Source of the DNA: G963665215 sp963665215
Lineage (GTDB): Bacteria; Chloroflexota; Dehalococcoidia; Lucifugimonadales; CAUZJF01
NCBI GenBank assembly: GCA_963665215.2
Contig: CAXXWW010000008.1
Coordinates: forward strand, 496,001 to 560,000
Direction: 5' to 3'
DNA: 64,000 bases
The stretch's first letter is position 1; each line of letters opens with the position of its first letter. Positions 8,673 to 17,013 of this stretch are shown here, one piece after another. Position numbers and translations under genes: made by a program. A model generated the notes under the pieces. It made no database searches. It saw only the letters and a program-made list of their open reading frames with translations, and was not told where the DNA came from.

Positions 8673-9500
8673 TTGAGAGGTATCCCCACCAGTACCAGCG
8701 GTGATTCGGCCCTGGCGGTGGCGCGCGCTGCGGCACAGCATGGCGGCCGGTTGCTCATGGAGCACATCGACCGGGTCAAGAGCGTGTCCTTCAAGGGCCG
8801 CGGGAACATAGTCACCGACGTAGACGTCCTCGTGGAAGGGGAGATACTGGCGATCTTGCGCCGGGAGTTCCCCGACATGGGCATCCTGGCCGAGGAGTCG
8901 CTGGGTGTGAAGGCCGACGCCGGCTACGTGTGGATTGTGGACCCCCTGGACGGCACCCGGAACTACGCCTCGGGTATTCCCTATTTTTCGGTGGTCGTGG
9001 GTCTGGCACTGAACGGCGAGGTGCTGGTGGGCGTCAACTACGACCCGGCGCGGGACGAGATGTTTGATGCCGAGAGGGGTGTGGGAGCATTTTTGAACGG
9101 GCAGCCCATCAGGGTGTCGGAGAAGTCGGCCATACAGGACAGCATCGTGGGCATGGACCTGAGCTACAACAACGAGGGCGCCATCAACGGTCTTGACGTG
9201 ATCCGCTCGATCTGGCCGGACATGCAGACAGCCCGCATCATGGGGTCAGCGGCCCTGGGGATATCGTACGCGGCGGCGGGGCGTACCGACCTGTACTTCC
9301 ACCACCAGCTCGAACCGTGGGACCAGGTGGCCGGGATGCTGCTGGTGGAGGAGGCCGGTGGTATAATCACCGACCGGACGGGAGGGCGCGCGGGCCTGTA
9401 TAGCGATGGCCTGATCGCCTCGAACACTGCCCTTCACGCCGAGTTCATGCGCAGGACCGAAGGCATGCCCTGGCGTAACCCGACGCACCATCTGGTGTGA
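8673..9500 (+). CDS. Inositol monophosphatase family phosphatase
   Basis: A 275-residue Mg2+-dependent phosphatase of the IMPase/FBPase/CysQ superfamily. The metal-binding motifs are present: GILAEESLG (about residue 70), WIVDPLDGTRNYASGIPYFS (about 90-108) and EPWDQVAGMLLVEEAGG (about 210-226). The start is a TTG at 8673 after GGAGGAA at 8660-8666. It lies about 100 bp downstream of the enolase-superfamily gene on the same strand and may be co-transcribed with it. Substrates in this family range from inositol phosphates to sugar bisphosphates and PAP; nothing here separates them. Confidence 0.88.
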   Translation: MRGIPTSTSGDSALAVARAAAQHGGRLLMEHIDRVKSVSFKGRGNIVTDVDVLVEGEILAILRREFPDMGILAEESLGVKADAGYVWIVDPLDGTRNYASGIPYFSVVVGLALNGEVLVGVNYDPARDEMFDAERGVGAFLNGQPIRVSEKSAIQDSIVGMDLSYNNEGAINGLDVIRSIWPDMQTARIMGSAALGISYAAAGRTDLYFHHQLEPWDQVAGMLLVEEAGGIITDRTGGRAGLYSDGLIASNTALHAEFMRRTEGMPWRNPTHHLV

Positions 9501-9554
9501 TGCGCCGTTAGGTACAATGCGCCCCATCCTGGAGGCGATGTTAACCTCGACTCC

Positions 9555-10937
9555 CTATTTCAGGGGGTTCTCTCCGAGGGTGAGCTCGACAGTTATCCTG
9601 TTTAGCCCTCTGAAGTATGAGACGGAGATGGTCTCCCCGGGAGGGTGGTTCAGCAGGAACTTGGACATCTCGCCGGTGTTGGCGATGGGCTCGTCGCCCA
9701 GCTGCACGATGACGTCGCCCTCCTGCAGTCCCGCTTCTGCTGCCGGAAAGCTGGGCACCGCGCGGATGACAATTATGCCCTCCAGCACGTCTTCGGGCAG
9801 ACGGAGGTCCTGCTGACTGATTACGGCGGGGGTCAGGTTGAACGGTGTGATCCCGAGAAAGCCTCTGTCCAAGAACCCTTTCTCGATGAGCTGGGCCGCC
9901 ACCACCTTGGCGTCGTCTATGTTGATCGCAAAGCCGATGCCCTGGCTCTCTACTATAATGGCGGTATTGATGCCGACGACCTGCGCCCTGCTGTTCACCA
10001 GCGGTCCCCCGCTGTTGCCCGGGTTAATCGACGCGTCAGTCTGAATCAGGTCTACGATGGTGGTCTGGGCGCCGGTATCCAGCGAACGTCCCAGAGCGCT
10101 GACGACACCTTTGCTGACGGTCGGCCCCCCACGGAGCCCCAACGCGTGGCCGATGGCGATTACGTCCTCTCCCACCTCAAGCTCGGCCGCGATGCCCAGC
10201 ATCGCAGGTTGCAGCCCCTCGGCCTCGATTTGTATGACCGCGGTGCCTGTGCGGTCGTCTCCGCCCACTACCACCGCTGGATAGCTGGCGTCGGTGCTCA
10301 GCGTGACGATTATGCGCGCGGCACCGGCGATGACGTGGTTGTTCGTGAGTATATGGCCCTCCAGGTCCAGCACGATTCCGGTGCCCACTCCCTGGAGGTA
10401 CCCCGGCTGGTTGAGCTGCCCCATGGCCTGACTCTGGGTCGCGATGTGGACCACGGACGGCCTGAGTATCTTGACGACCTCGACGGTGGGGAGCACCTCG
10501 TCATTTTGGGTGAGCGAGACCTCGTCGACGTGAGGAGTGGCCCCGTTGACCGCGGCCGCCTCCTCTGGCTCCGGGGTGGGAGTCGCCTCGACAGGCAAGG
10601 CGGTCGGTTCGGGCTCCGCGGTAGGAGTTGGCTGGGGAGTTGGAGCGGTGGGCGTCGGAGTCGCCGGCGCAGGGGCGGGCATTGTAACTAACACGGAAGG
10701 CTCTGTTGGGGTTGCCGTTGGCGGCGCCACCTGTGCGCTAACCGCGGTAGGGGCTGCGGCGGGGGTGGTCGGGGGAGCCGTGGTAGGAGGGATGGTGACT
10801 CCCGTGGGAGGCACGGGTGCGGCGGTGGATACGGCGAGAGGGGCGGCATCCCGGGCTGGCTTGACATCGCCGCACGCACCGATAGCGAGCAGGGTTAACA
10901 TGCAGACCGTAATCAGCAGCCAAGTTCGTCTGACCAC
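9555..10937 (-). CDS. HtrA/DegP-like lipoprotein serine protease with substituted catalytic Asp
   Basis: A 460-residue envelope protein. It has a lipoprotein signal (lipobox LLAIGAC, Cys near 22), a ~130-residue Ala/Pro/Thr-rich linker, a trypsin-like domain and a C-terminal PDZ domain (EGIIVIRAVPSFPAAEAGLQ, GDVIVQLGDEPI). The catalytic His (ILTNNHVIAGA) and Ser (INPGNSGGPLVN) are intact. The segment aligned to DegP VGKDPRSDIALIQI reads VGGDDRTGTAVIQI, so the triad Asp is Gly. Activity may be reduced or chaperone-like. The GTG at 10937 is preferred because GGGAGGAA precedes it and it places the signal peptide at the N-terminus. It converges on the phosphatase gene. Confidence 0.87.
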   Translation of the reverse strand: MVRRTWLLITVCMLTLLAIGACGDVKPARDAAPLAVSTAAPVPPTGVTIPPTTAPPTTPAAAPTAVSAQVAPPTATPTEPSVLVTMPAPAPATPTPTAPTPQPTPTAEPEPTALPVEATPTPEPEEAAAVNGATPHVDEVSLTQNDEVLPTVEVVKILRPSVVHIATQSQAMGQLNQPGYLQGVGTGIVLDLEGHILTNNHVIAGAARIIVTLSTDASYPAVVVGGDDRTGTAVIQIEAEGLQPAMLGIAAELEVGEDVIAIGHALGLRGGPTVSKGVVSALGRSLDTGAQTTIVDLIQTDASINPGNSGGPLVNSRAQVVGINTAIIVESQGIGFAINIDDAKVVAAQLIEKGFLDRGFLGITPFNLTPAVISQQDLRLPEDVLEGIIVIRAVPSFPAAEAGLQEGDVIVQLGDEPIANTGEMSKFLLNHPPGETISVSYFRGLNRITVELTLGENPLK

Positions 10938-11516
10938 TGGTGATTCCTCCCTTGCCGGTCCCGCCATCCGTACCGCCCGCCTCCCAGGCTGTCCGGGCGG
11001 GCCGGCTGGTTGCTCTGTGTGGGCACGTGTTAATCGCCCGTCAAATGGCGACGGACTCATAACCTATAACGGCCGGACCCCCACGTGCGTTAGGCCGTTT
11101 GTTCTCTCGGTCCGTCCCCAGAGCCCCTATCAAAACTAACAACAGAGTGCAGGGGGATGAGGTTCACGAACTCAGTTCCTCTGTGCTCTCTGCAGTCATG
11201 TTAGAACGTCCCGGATGCCTCGGGCGCTGGTATCAATCAGGCTCGTAGCGTATACACGGGCTACGCAGAGGCGGCAGGTTGACATCTTAGCAGAATTGGG
11301 GACTGTGGGTCTGAGCGCGCCTCCGCCCGGCCCGCGCGGAAGGCGTGGGTCTTGAGCGTGGTCGGGACGCAGGTCACCGGAGCGGCTAGGTGTGGAGAGC
11401 AGGTCAGGCCGTACAACGCGGGCTGGCTGGTCACGAAAATGCGGATAGGAACCCTTGGGTCCTGGCCGATGACCATCGTAAGGCGTGCCCGCCGGCGCGG
11501 AGCATGGGGAAGGCGC
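10938..11516. other. Non-coding stretch upstream of the HtrA-like gene
   Basis: About 580 bp between the protease start and the end of rpsU. It should contain the protease promoter, but no strong -35/-10 pair was recognised. No gene supported. Confidence 0.4.
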
Positions 11517-11705
11517 TTAGCGGCGCTGCCGGCGGCGCAGCCTGCGAAGGCTGCGTGCCTTGTCCAGGCGGGTCTGCTCCCCCTTGGAGCGGAAAAACCG
11601 CCGGTTCCTCAAGTCGCGGAGAATTCCGGAGCGCTGCATCGAGGTCTGGAAACGCCTGAGCAGCCCTTCACCGTCTTCCCCGTCACGGAGCGTCACAAAT
11701 GCCAA
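11517..11705 (-). CDS. rpsU: 30S ribosomal protein bS21
   Basis: A 62-residue, strongly basic protein with the bS21 pattern: VTLRDGEDGEGLLRRFQTSM, QRSGILRDLRNRRFF, then an Arg-rich tail. It binds the 16S rRNA 3' region of the small subunit and helps translation initiation. The start is TTG at 11705, directly downstream of GAGGAGGGGTGA. It is monocistronic here; TATACT on the minus strand at 11757-11762 is a plausible -10. Length is normal for the family. Confidence 0.92.
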   Translation of the reverse strand: MAFVTLRDGEDGEGLLRRFQTSMQRSGILRDLRNRRFFRSKGEQTRLDKARSLRRLRRRQRR

Positions 11706-11756
11706 TCACCCCTCCTCGAACCGGTGCGGTGACCAAGCGCCTCCACCGGCCCGCGT

Positions 11757-11786
11757 AGTATAACACGGGGTAACAACGGCCCACAA
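11757..11786 (-). promoter_or_regulatory. rpsU: Probable promoter of rpsU
   Basis: On the minus strand TTGTGG, an 18-nt spacer and TATACT (+ strand 11757-11762), about 50 nt upstream of the rpsU start. The -10 is good and the -35 is weak. Confidence 0.45.
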
Positions 11787-11831
11787 CGTGGCCAGCTTGT
11801 GCGCTAACCCTGACGCCACTACACTTCACCC

Positions 11832-11942
11832 ATGTGGATAGACCCGCGTCCCCTCGCCATCGTGGCGTTGAGCCTGCTGGTGATGGGCGCCTGCTCGCAG
11901 GCCTCAACCCCGGCGAAGCCACCTCTCACTGACACGTGTTGA
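11832..11942 (+). CDS. Short lipoprotein-signal ORF (truncated lipoprotein or small lipoprotein)
   Basis: An ATG-initiated frame of 36 residues: MWIDPRPLAIVALSLLVMGA, then CSQASTP and a stop. It has a short start, a hydrophobic core and a lipobox LVMGAC, exactly the layout of a bacterial lipoprotein signal peptide, and ends 17 residues after the Cys. There is no clear ribosome-binding site. It may be the surviving 5' end of a decayed lipoprotein gene rather than a functional small lipoprotein. It is divergent from rpsU. Confidence 0.4.
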   Translation: MWIDPRPLAIVALSLLVMGACSQASTPAKPPLTDTC

Positions 11943-12068
11943 AGGGGTGTCCCTCAGATACGGTTTCCTAAGCCCTTCCTGCGGGAAGGAGGTCAAGGGG
12001 ATGGTCCAGCCGGTTTTTCAGCAGCCTCCTAGTAGCGACAGCTCGCCGCCAACGATTTGCTGTCCGTA

Positions 12069-12224
12069 TTACTTCTTCGCCGGAGGGCTGTTTCCCCTGC
12101 TGGGTCCCGAAGGATTGCCGGTCCTACTCGGCCAGTTGGGATTGGAGCGACTTCCTCCCCCTTTTCCCCCGCCCTTGTCCCCACCTTTGCCACCACCCTC
12201 TGCTATCATGGTCGACTTGCTCAT
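12069..12224 (-). CDS. Small Gly/Lys-rich protein of unknown function
   Basis: A 51-residue basic protein starting MSKSTMIAEGGGKGGDKGGG and ending in the segment SRTGNPSGPSRGNSPPAKK. The ATG at 12224 is preceded by AGAGGAAGGAGCC, a strong ribosome-binding site at good spacing, which is the main evidence that it is real. The composition (Gly, Lys, Ser, Pro; disordered) resembles small 'GNPSG.GRGN.PPK' hypothetical proteins seen across bacteria, which I cannot name further. No domain and no membrane segment. Confidence 0.55.
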   Translation of the reverse strand: MSKSTMIAEGGGKGGDKGGGKGGGSRSNPNWPSRTGNPSGPSRGNSPPAKK

Positions 12225-12633
12225 GGCTCCTTCCTCTTTCGGAACGTTGTGCCGGATGTGAAAACAGGTTACGCTCATCCCCGCTGTTAGGCAAGACTGC
12301 GACCATTCTCCCCAGATTCTTCTCCTGGCTCCGACAGGCTCACATTGACATTTTGTGCAATGCCCGCAGGTATGTCTGCCGGCGTACCGCCGGCCCATGC
12401 AGCGGCCTCCCAGGGGGATTCATAGTCATTGTAGGGGTCGTTCGACAAGCGCAGGACGAGCGTGTGGGTGAATCTCCGTTCGTAGTGAACCCGTCGAACC
12501 ACGAGTCAGCAGAGCGAGATATTGAAAATGAAACGGCCCTAGCGCCCTACATGGCACCCTCCCATAAAAAGGGCCGGGGTGATAGAATGAAGGTTGGCCT
12601 TTTGGGGGGCCAAAACCGCGTCGGAGAGAGCGT
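12225..12633. other. Non-coding stretch upstream of uvrA with a dispersed repeat
   Basis: About 410 bp. The part at about 12430-12510 (GTTCGACAAGCGCAGGACGA ... CCGTTCGTAGTGAACCCGTC) is a copy of a dispersed intergenic repeat, related to copies at 24800, 56230-56380 and 63640. No clear promoter for uvrA was recognised; a TAGAAT lies at about 12583. Confidence 0.4.
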
Positions 12634-15597
12634 ATGCAGTCGGAAAACATCGTCGTCCGGGGCGCCCGCGAACACAACCTCAAGAACGTAAACGTCACCA
12701 TCCCGCGGAACAAGCTGGTGGTCATCACCGGCGTGTCGGGCTCCGGCAAGAGCTCTCTCGCCTTCGACACCGTGTACGCCGAGGGACAGCGCCGCTACGT
12801 CGAGTCCCTGTCGGCATACGCGCGGCAGTTCCTGGGCCGCATGGACAAGCCCGACGTGGACAACATCGAGGGCCTCTCCCCGGCGATCTCCATCGATCAG
12901 AAGGGGGTGTCCCACAACCCGCGCTCGACAGTCGGCACGGTCACGGAGATCTACGACTACCTGCGCCTGCTCTTCGCAAGGGCTGGCCGGCCCCACTGCC
13001 ACCGGTGCGGCCGCCCCGTCCAGAAGCAGACGGTGCAGCAGATAGTGGACGCGGTGCTTACGCTCCCCGGTGAAAGCCGTATCCAGATCCTGGCGCCCAT
13101 GGTGAGGCGCCGAAAGGGCGAGCACAAGGAGGTGTTCGAGGAGGCGCGAAAGGCTGGGTACGTCAGGGTACGGGTCAACGGGGAGGTGCACGACCTTTCG
13201 GAGAGCTTCGACCTGGACAAGAAGAAGTGGCACACCATTGAGGTCGTAGTTGACCGGCTGGTCATCGGCGACAGCGCGGAGCCGGGACGCGTCTCCGACT
13301 CGGTGGAGAGCGCTCTCAAGATGACGGGCGGGACCGCGCTCGTCTCCGTCGCGGACGGTGAAGAGATACTGTTCTCGGAGCAGTTCGCATGCGTCCACTG
13401 CAACATCAGCCTCGGCGAGCTGGAGCCGCGCACCTTCAGCTTCAACAACCCTCACGGGGCATGCTCCACGTGCACCGGCCTGGGATACAAGCTGGAGGTG
13501 GACCCGGACCTGGTGATTCCCAATAAGGACCTGACGCTGGCCGAGGGGGCGGTCCAGCCGTGGGTGCGAGCGGGCTCGTCCAGCCCGTGGTTCGCCAGTC
13601 TGCTCGAGTCGCTGGCCAGGGCGTACAAGTTCTCCACGAAAGTGCCGGTCAAGAGGCTTGGCAAGAAGCATCTGGACCTACTCCTGTACGGCAACAAGAG
13701 CAAGTCCATCAGGATGATGCACCATACTCGGCGGGGCCGCACCTTTGAGTGGGATACGACCTTCGAGGGGGTTATCAACAACCTTGAGCGACGCTACCGG
13801 GATACCGAGTCGGACTACATCCGCGCGGAGATAGAGCGGTACATGAGGTCGAGGCCGTGCCAGGCATGTGGCGGGCAACGGCTGAAGCCCGAGGCGCTGG
13901 CGGTAACGGTGCGCGGGCTGAACATCATGGGGTTCACCGGCAAGTCTATCGCGCAGGCGCTGGAGTGGGTCCGCGGCACGGGCGTCGACGGCGCGGATGG
14001 CAGGGGCGATCCCCCGGTCTCACCCACGAATGGGTCCAGCGTCGGCCGTGACGTGTCCCAGCCGGTGGATGGCGACCGGCCTTCGGAGGACGAAGAGCTC
14101 ACGGGGCGGGAGCAGGCCGTCGCCCGGCTGATAGTAAAGGAGATCGAGGCTCGCCTGCGCTTCCTCGTCAACATCGGGCTGGACTACCTCACCCTCGCGC
14201 GGACCGCGTCCACCCTGAGCGGCGGCGAGGCCCAGCGCATACGGCTCGCGACACAGATCGGCTCGGGCCTGATGGGCGTCCTCTACGTGATCGACGAGCC
14301 CTCTGTGGGGCTGCACCCCGTGGACGACTCCCTGCTCATCGAGACCTTGCGGCGGCTGAGAGACCTGGGGAATACGATCCTGATCGTGGAGCACGACGAG
14401 GCGATCATGAGGGCGGCGGACCACATTATCGACCTTGGCCCCGGAGCGGGCGAGCACGGGGGCCATGTGGTGGCCACGGGCGCCGTGGAGAGCATCATCG
14501 AGACCCCGGACTCCATTACCGGGCAGTACCTGGGGTTCAGGCGGAGCATTCCCCTGCCCGAGGTCAGGCGTCCTGGAAACGGCCTGGACATCACGGTGAA
14601 GGGCGCCAGGGAGAACAACCTGAAGGACATAGACGTTCGCGTCCCCCTGGGCAAGTTTGTGTGCATTACCGGCGTGTCGGGGTCGGGGAAGAGCACGCTG
14701 GTCTACGAGATCCTGTACAAGAGGCTGGCCCAGCACTTCTACAGGGCCAAGGACCGGCCGGGGGACTGCGACGGCATCGAGAACATCGATCACATCGACA
14801 AGGTGGTCAACATAGACCAGTCGCCTATCGGGCGGACCCCCCGGAGCAATCCGGCGACCTACACCGGGACATTCACCCCCATACGAGAGCTCTTCGCCAC
14901 CGTGCCAGAGGCAAGGATGCGCGGGTACAAGCCGGGCCGCTTCTCGTTCAACGTCAAGGGCGGCCGGTGCGAGGCCTGTTCGGGGGACGGGTACATCAAC
15001 ATCGAGATGCAGTTCCTGCCGGACGTCACGGTGTCCTGCGAGGTGTGCAAGGGGCGGCGGTACAACAGGGAGGCCCAGGAGATCACCTTCAAGGGAAAGA
15101 ACGTCGCCGCCGTGCTGGAGATGACGGTCACCGAGGCACTGGAGTTCTTCGCCAACGTGCCGCGACTCAAGAACAAGCTGCAAACGATGTACGACGTTGG
15201 GCTGGGCTACATCCGCCTGGGGCAGCCGGCGACGCACCTGAGCGGCGGAGAGGCCCAGCGGGTCAAGCTGTCCACCGAGCTCTCCAAACGGGCCACGGGC
15301 CGCACCCTTTACATCCTGGACGAGCCCACCACGGGGCTGGCCTTCGAGGACTGCGCCCACCTGCTGCGGGTCCTTCAGCGTCTGGTGGACGCGGGCAACA
15401 GCGTGATCCTCATCGAGCACCACCTGGACCTGATCAAGAGCGCCGACTGGATCATCGACCTGGGTCCCGGCGCGGGCGACGAGGGGGGCTACGTCATCGC
15501 CGAGGGCACGCCCGAGGAGATGGCCGAGATCGAGCACTCCCACACCGGCCAGTACCTCAAAAGGCATCTGGCGCGCGGCGAGCCGGTGAAGGCATAG
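12634..15597 (+). CDS. uvrA: Excinuclease ABC subunit A
   Basis: A 987-residue UvrA, the damage-recognition ATPase of nucleotide excision repair that loads UvrB. Visible features are Walker A GVSGSGKSSLAF (about 32-43); a first zinc module with CVHC and CSTC (about 253-285); signature LSGGEAQRIRLA with Walker B LYVIDEPSVGLHP; second Walker A GVSGSGKSTLVY (about 680); zinc module CEAC...CEVC (about 785-808); and second signature LSGGEAQRVKLS with YILDEPTTGLAFED. In most UvrA proteins the last motif has His (TGLHF), here Ala. Length is normal and both ATPase halves are complete. The start ATG follows GGAGAG. No uvrB or uvrC is nearby. Confidence 0.97.
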   Translation: MQSENIVVRGAREHNLKNVNVTIPRNKLVVITGVSGSGKSSLAFDTVYAEGQRRYVESLSAYARQFLGRMDKPDVDNIEGLSPAISIDQKGVSHNPRSTVGTVTEIYDYLRLLFARAGRPHCHRCGRPVQKQTVQQIVDAVLTLPGESRIQILAPMVRRRKGEHKEVFEEARKAGYVRVRVNGEVHDLSESFDLDKKKWHTIEVVVDRLVIGDSAEPGRVSDSVESALKMTGGTALVSVADGEEILFSEQFACVHCNISLGELEPRTFSFNNPHGACSTCTGLGYKLEVDPDLVIPNKDLTLAEGAVQPWVRAGSSSPWFASLLESLARAYKFSTKVPVKRLGKKHLDLLLYGNKSKSIRMMHHTRRGRTFEWDTTFEGVINNLERRYRDTESDYIRAEIERYMRSRPCQACGGQRLKPEALAVTVRGLNIMGFTGKSIAQALEWVRGTGVDGADGRGDPPVSPTNGSSVGRDVSQPVDGDRPSEDEELTGREQAVARLIVKEIEARLRFLVNIGLDYLTLARTASTLSGGEAQRIRLATQIGSGLMGVLYVIDEPSVGLHPVDDSLLIETLRRLRDLGNTILIVEHDEAIMRAADHIIDLGPGAGEHGGHVVATGAVESIIETPDSITGQYLGFRRSIPLPEVRRPGNGLDITVKGARENNLKDIDVRVPLGKFVCITGVSGSGKSTLVYEILYKRLAQHFYRAKDRPGDCDGIENIDHIDKVVNIDQSPIGRTPRSNPATYTGTFTPIRELFATVPEARMRGYKPGRFSFNVKGGRCEACSGDGYINIEMQFLPDVTVSCEVCKGRRYNREAQEITFKGKNVAAVLEMTVTEALEFFANVPRLKNKLQTMYDVGLGYIRLGQPATHLSGGEAQRVKLSTELSKRATGRTLYILDEPTTGLAFEDCAHLLRVLQRLVDAGNSVILIEHHLDLIKSADWIIDLGPGAGDEGGYVIAEGTPEEMAEIEHSHTGQYLKRHLARGEPVKA

Positions 15598-15710
15598 GGG
15601 GGCTAGGCACCCCAAGCGTCACGCTGCGTTTCGGAGACAGGTAGGGCAGTATCCACCCACCGTGATTAGCAAGCTGACTACACCTCGAGTCGTTACTTCC
15701 GGCAAGGGCG

Positions 15711-16928
15711 ATGGTACGAGCATCCGGAGCAAATCGGTGGCAGAAAACTGGGCACACCCTTGACCAGGGTGGACAGGCGCAGATATTTGTCGTCGTGGAC
15801 AGCCAGGGCGAATATACCGGGGATTACGCGTTCAAGCAGCTGACAAACCTCAAGCGACGATCCAGGCTGGACAATGAGATCATGACGACAAAGGGCCTTT
15901 TCACCCTGGGCGCACCAGTGTTACGCATCATCGATGACTACCTGGCTAGTGAGGATGATGCGCCCCGTCCCTGGTACGTGACTCCAATCGTGCAGGGTGG
16001 GAACCTACGGAAGTGGCTGAAGCGGAAGTTCCCGAGAGGTCCATCCGAAGACTGGGTACTGGACTTCTTCGAGAAGTGCTGTGACGGGCTCCAGCAGATT
16101 CACTCGTCAGGTGTTGCTGACCGCGACATCAAGCCGGAAAATGTCCTGATCGACGACGCTGGAAGCCCCGTGTTCTGCGATCTAGGCCTCTGCTTACCCT
16201 TGGACGAGGACATGGGCGTGAGTGTGGACACAGACGATCTAGAGCGGATTGGCTCGCTCCATTATACCCCGCGCGAAGGGTACGGGGGTATCCGCCCCAG
16301 AGGTGAGGCTCAGTTCGCATTTGATGTATTCGCATCGGGTAAGATTCTGTATGAGTTGCTCAATGAGAAGGTGCTTCCTGGCCTTGAAAGCCATAGGACG
16401 GCGGAATACGATCTGGTTCGGTTGAAAGGTGGCGCATTCTACGAAGCGGTCAACGTGCTCCTGGACGGCATGCTGCATGACGAACCCGAGGTGAGGCTAA
16501 GGACTTGGAAAGACATAGACCAAGAAATTGATGCCCTGAGGAGGGCACTCCATCCGGGTCAGCCGGAGACAAGAGAAGAGGAGATTCGGGCCCGGCTCTC
16601 CATAGCAACCTCTAGGTTCACCAAGAAAAGTCCGTCTGACGTCAGAGAGCCTACCTACAGCCTAGAGGAATCTCAGGCTCGTTGCACCGCTCTGGCGGAA
16701 AAGGCGCTCCAAGTTTGGTCTGACGACTCGGAGGCCGCAGTCATACTGGATGAATGGCTTTCAGCGCACACCGATATCGCGGCCAGAGACCGGCGAATAG
16801 AGAACAGCATCTTCGCCTCTTTTTTCGAAGGGCCTTACATCCATTCAAAACGTGGGCTTGACCCCCTACGGAGTGCCGGTTGGAAGCGAGCCAGCGACTC
16901 TCGACAAGAGGTGCTCCTAAGGTTTTAG
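15711..16928 (+). CDS. Serine/threonine protein kinase
   Basis: A 405-residue soluble kinase of the eukaryotic-like (Hanks) fold. The Gly-rich loop is DQGGQAQIFVVV (about 19-30), the ATP-binding Lys is in DYAFKQL (K42), the catalytic loop is VADRDIKPENVLID (HRD as DRD), and the metal-binding DFG is DLG (FCDLGLC). The ~130 residues after the kinase core are helical with no named domain. There is no transmembrane segment or PASTA repeat, so this is not the cell-wall type. Base composition looks less GC-rich than in flanking genes. It heads a cassette with a small gene (interrupted by IS1380) and a zinc-ribbon gene, suggesting an acquired signalling or defence-like module; this is inference. Confidence 0.85.
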   Translation: MVRASGANRWQKTGHTLDQGGQAQIFVVVDSQGEYTGDYAFKQLTNLKRRSRLDNEIMTTKGLFTLGAPVLRIIDDYLASEDDAPRPWYVTPIVQGGNLRKWLKRKFPRGPSEDWVLDFFEKCCDGLQQIHSSGVADRDIKPENVLIDDAGSPVFCDLGLCLPLDEDMGVSVDTDDLERIGSLHYTPREGYGGIRPRGEAQFAFDVFASGKILYELLNEKVLPGLESHRTAEYDLVRLKGGAFYEAVNVLLDGMLHDEPEVRLRTWKDIDQEIDALRRALHPGQPETREEEIRARLSIATSRFTKKSPSDVREPTYSLEESQARCTALAEKALQVWSDDSEAAVILDEWLSAHTDIAARDRRIENSIFASFFEGPYIHSKRGLDPLRSAGWKRASDSRQEVLLRF

Positions 16929-17013
16929 GGCCGAATCAGAGCAGGCCCTACCCTCCCTTTGGATGGGATCAAGCATCTTCCAGCTTGAGGACGCCATGAT
17001 TGTGCTTTTCTTC

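Noticed and set aside
10537..11139. 200-codon Gly/Val/Ala-rich frame on the plus strand
   Set aside because: Shadow of the Pro/Thr/Ala linker of the HtrA-like gene on the other strand.
12287..12502. 71-residue protein on the minus strand
   Set aside because: Its first half is encoded by a dispersed repeat; no ribosome-binding site or family.
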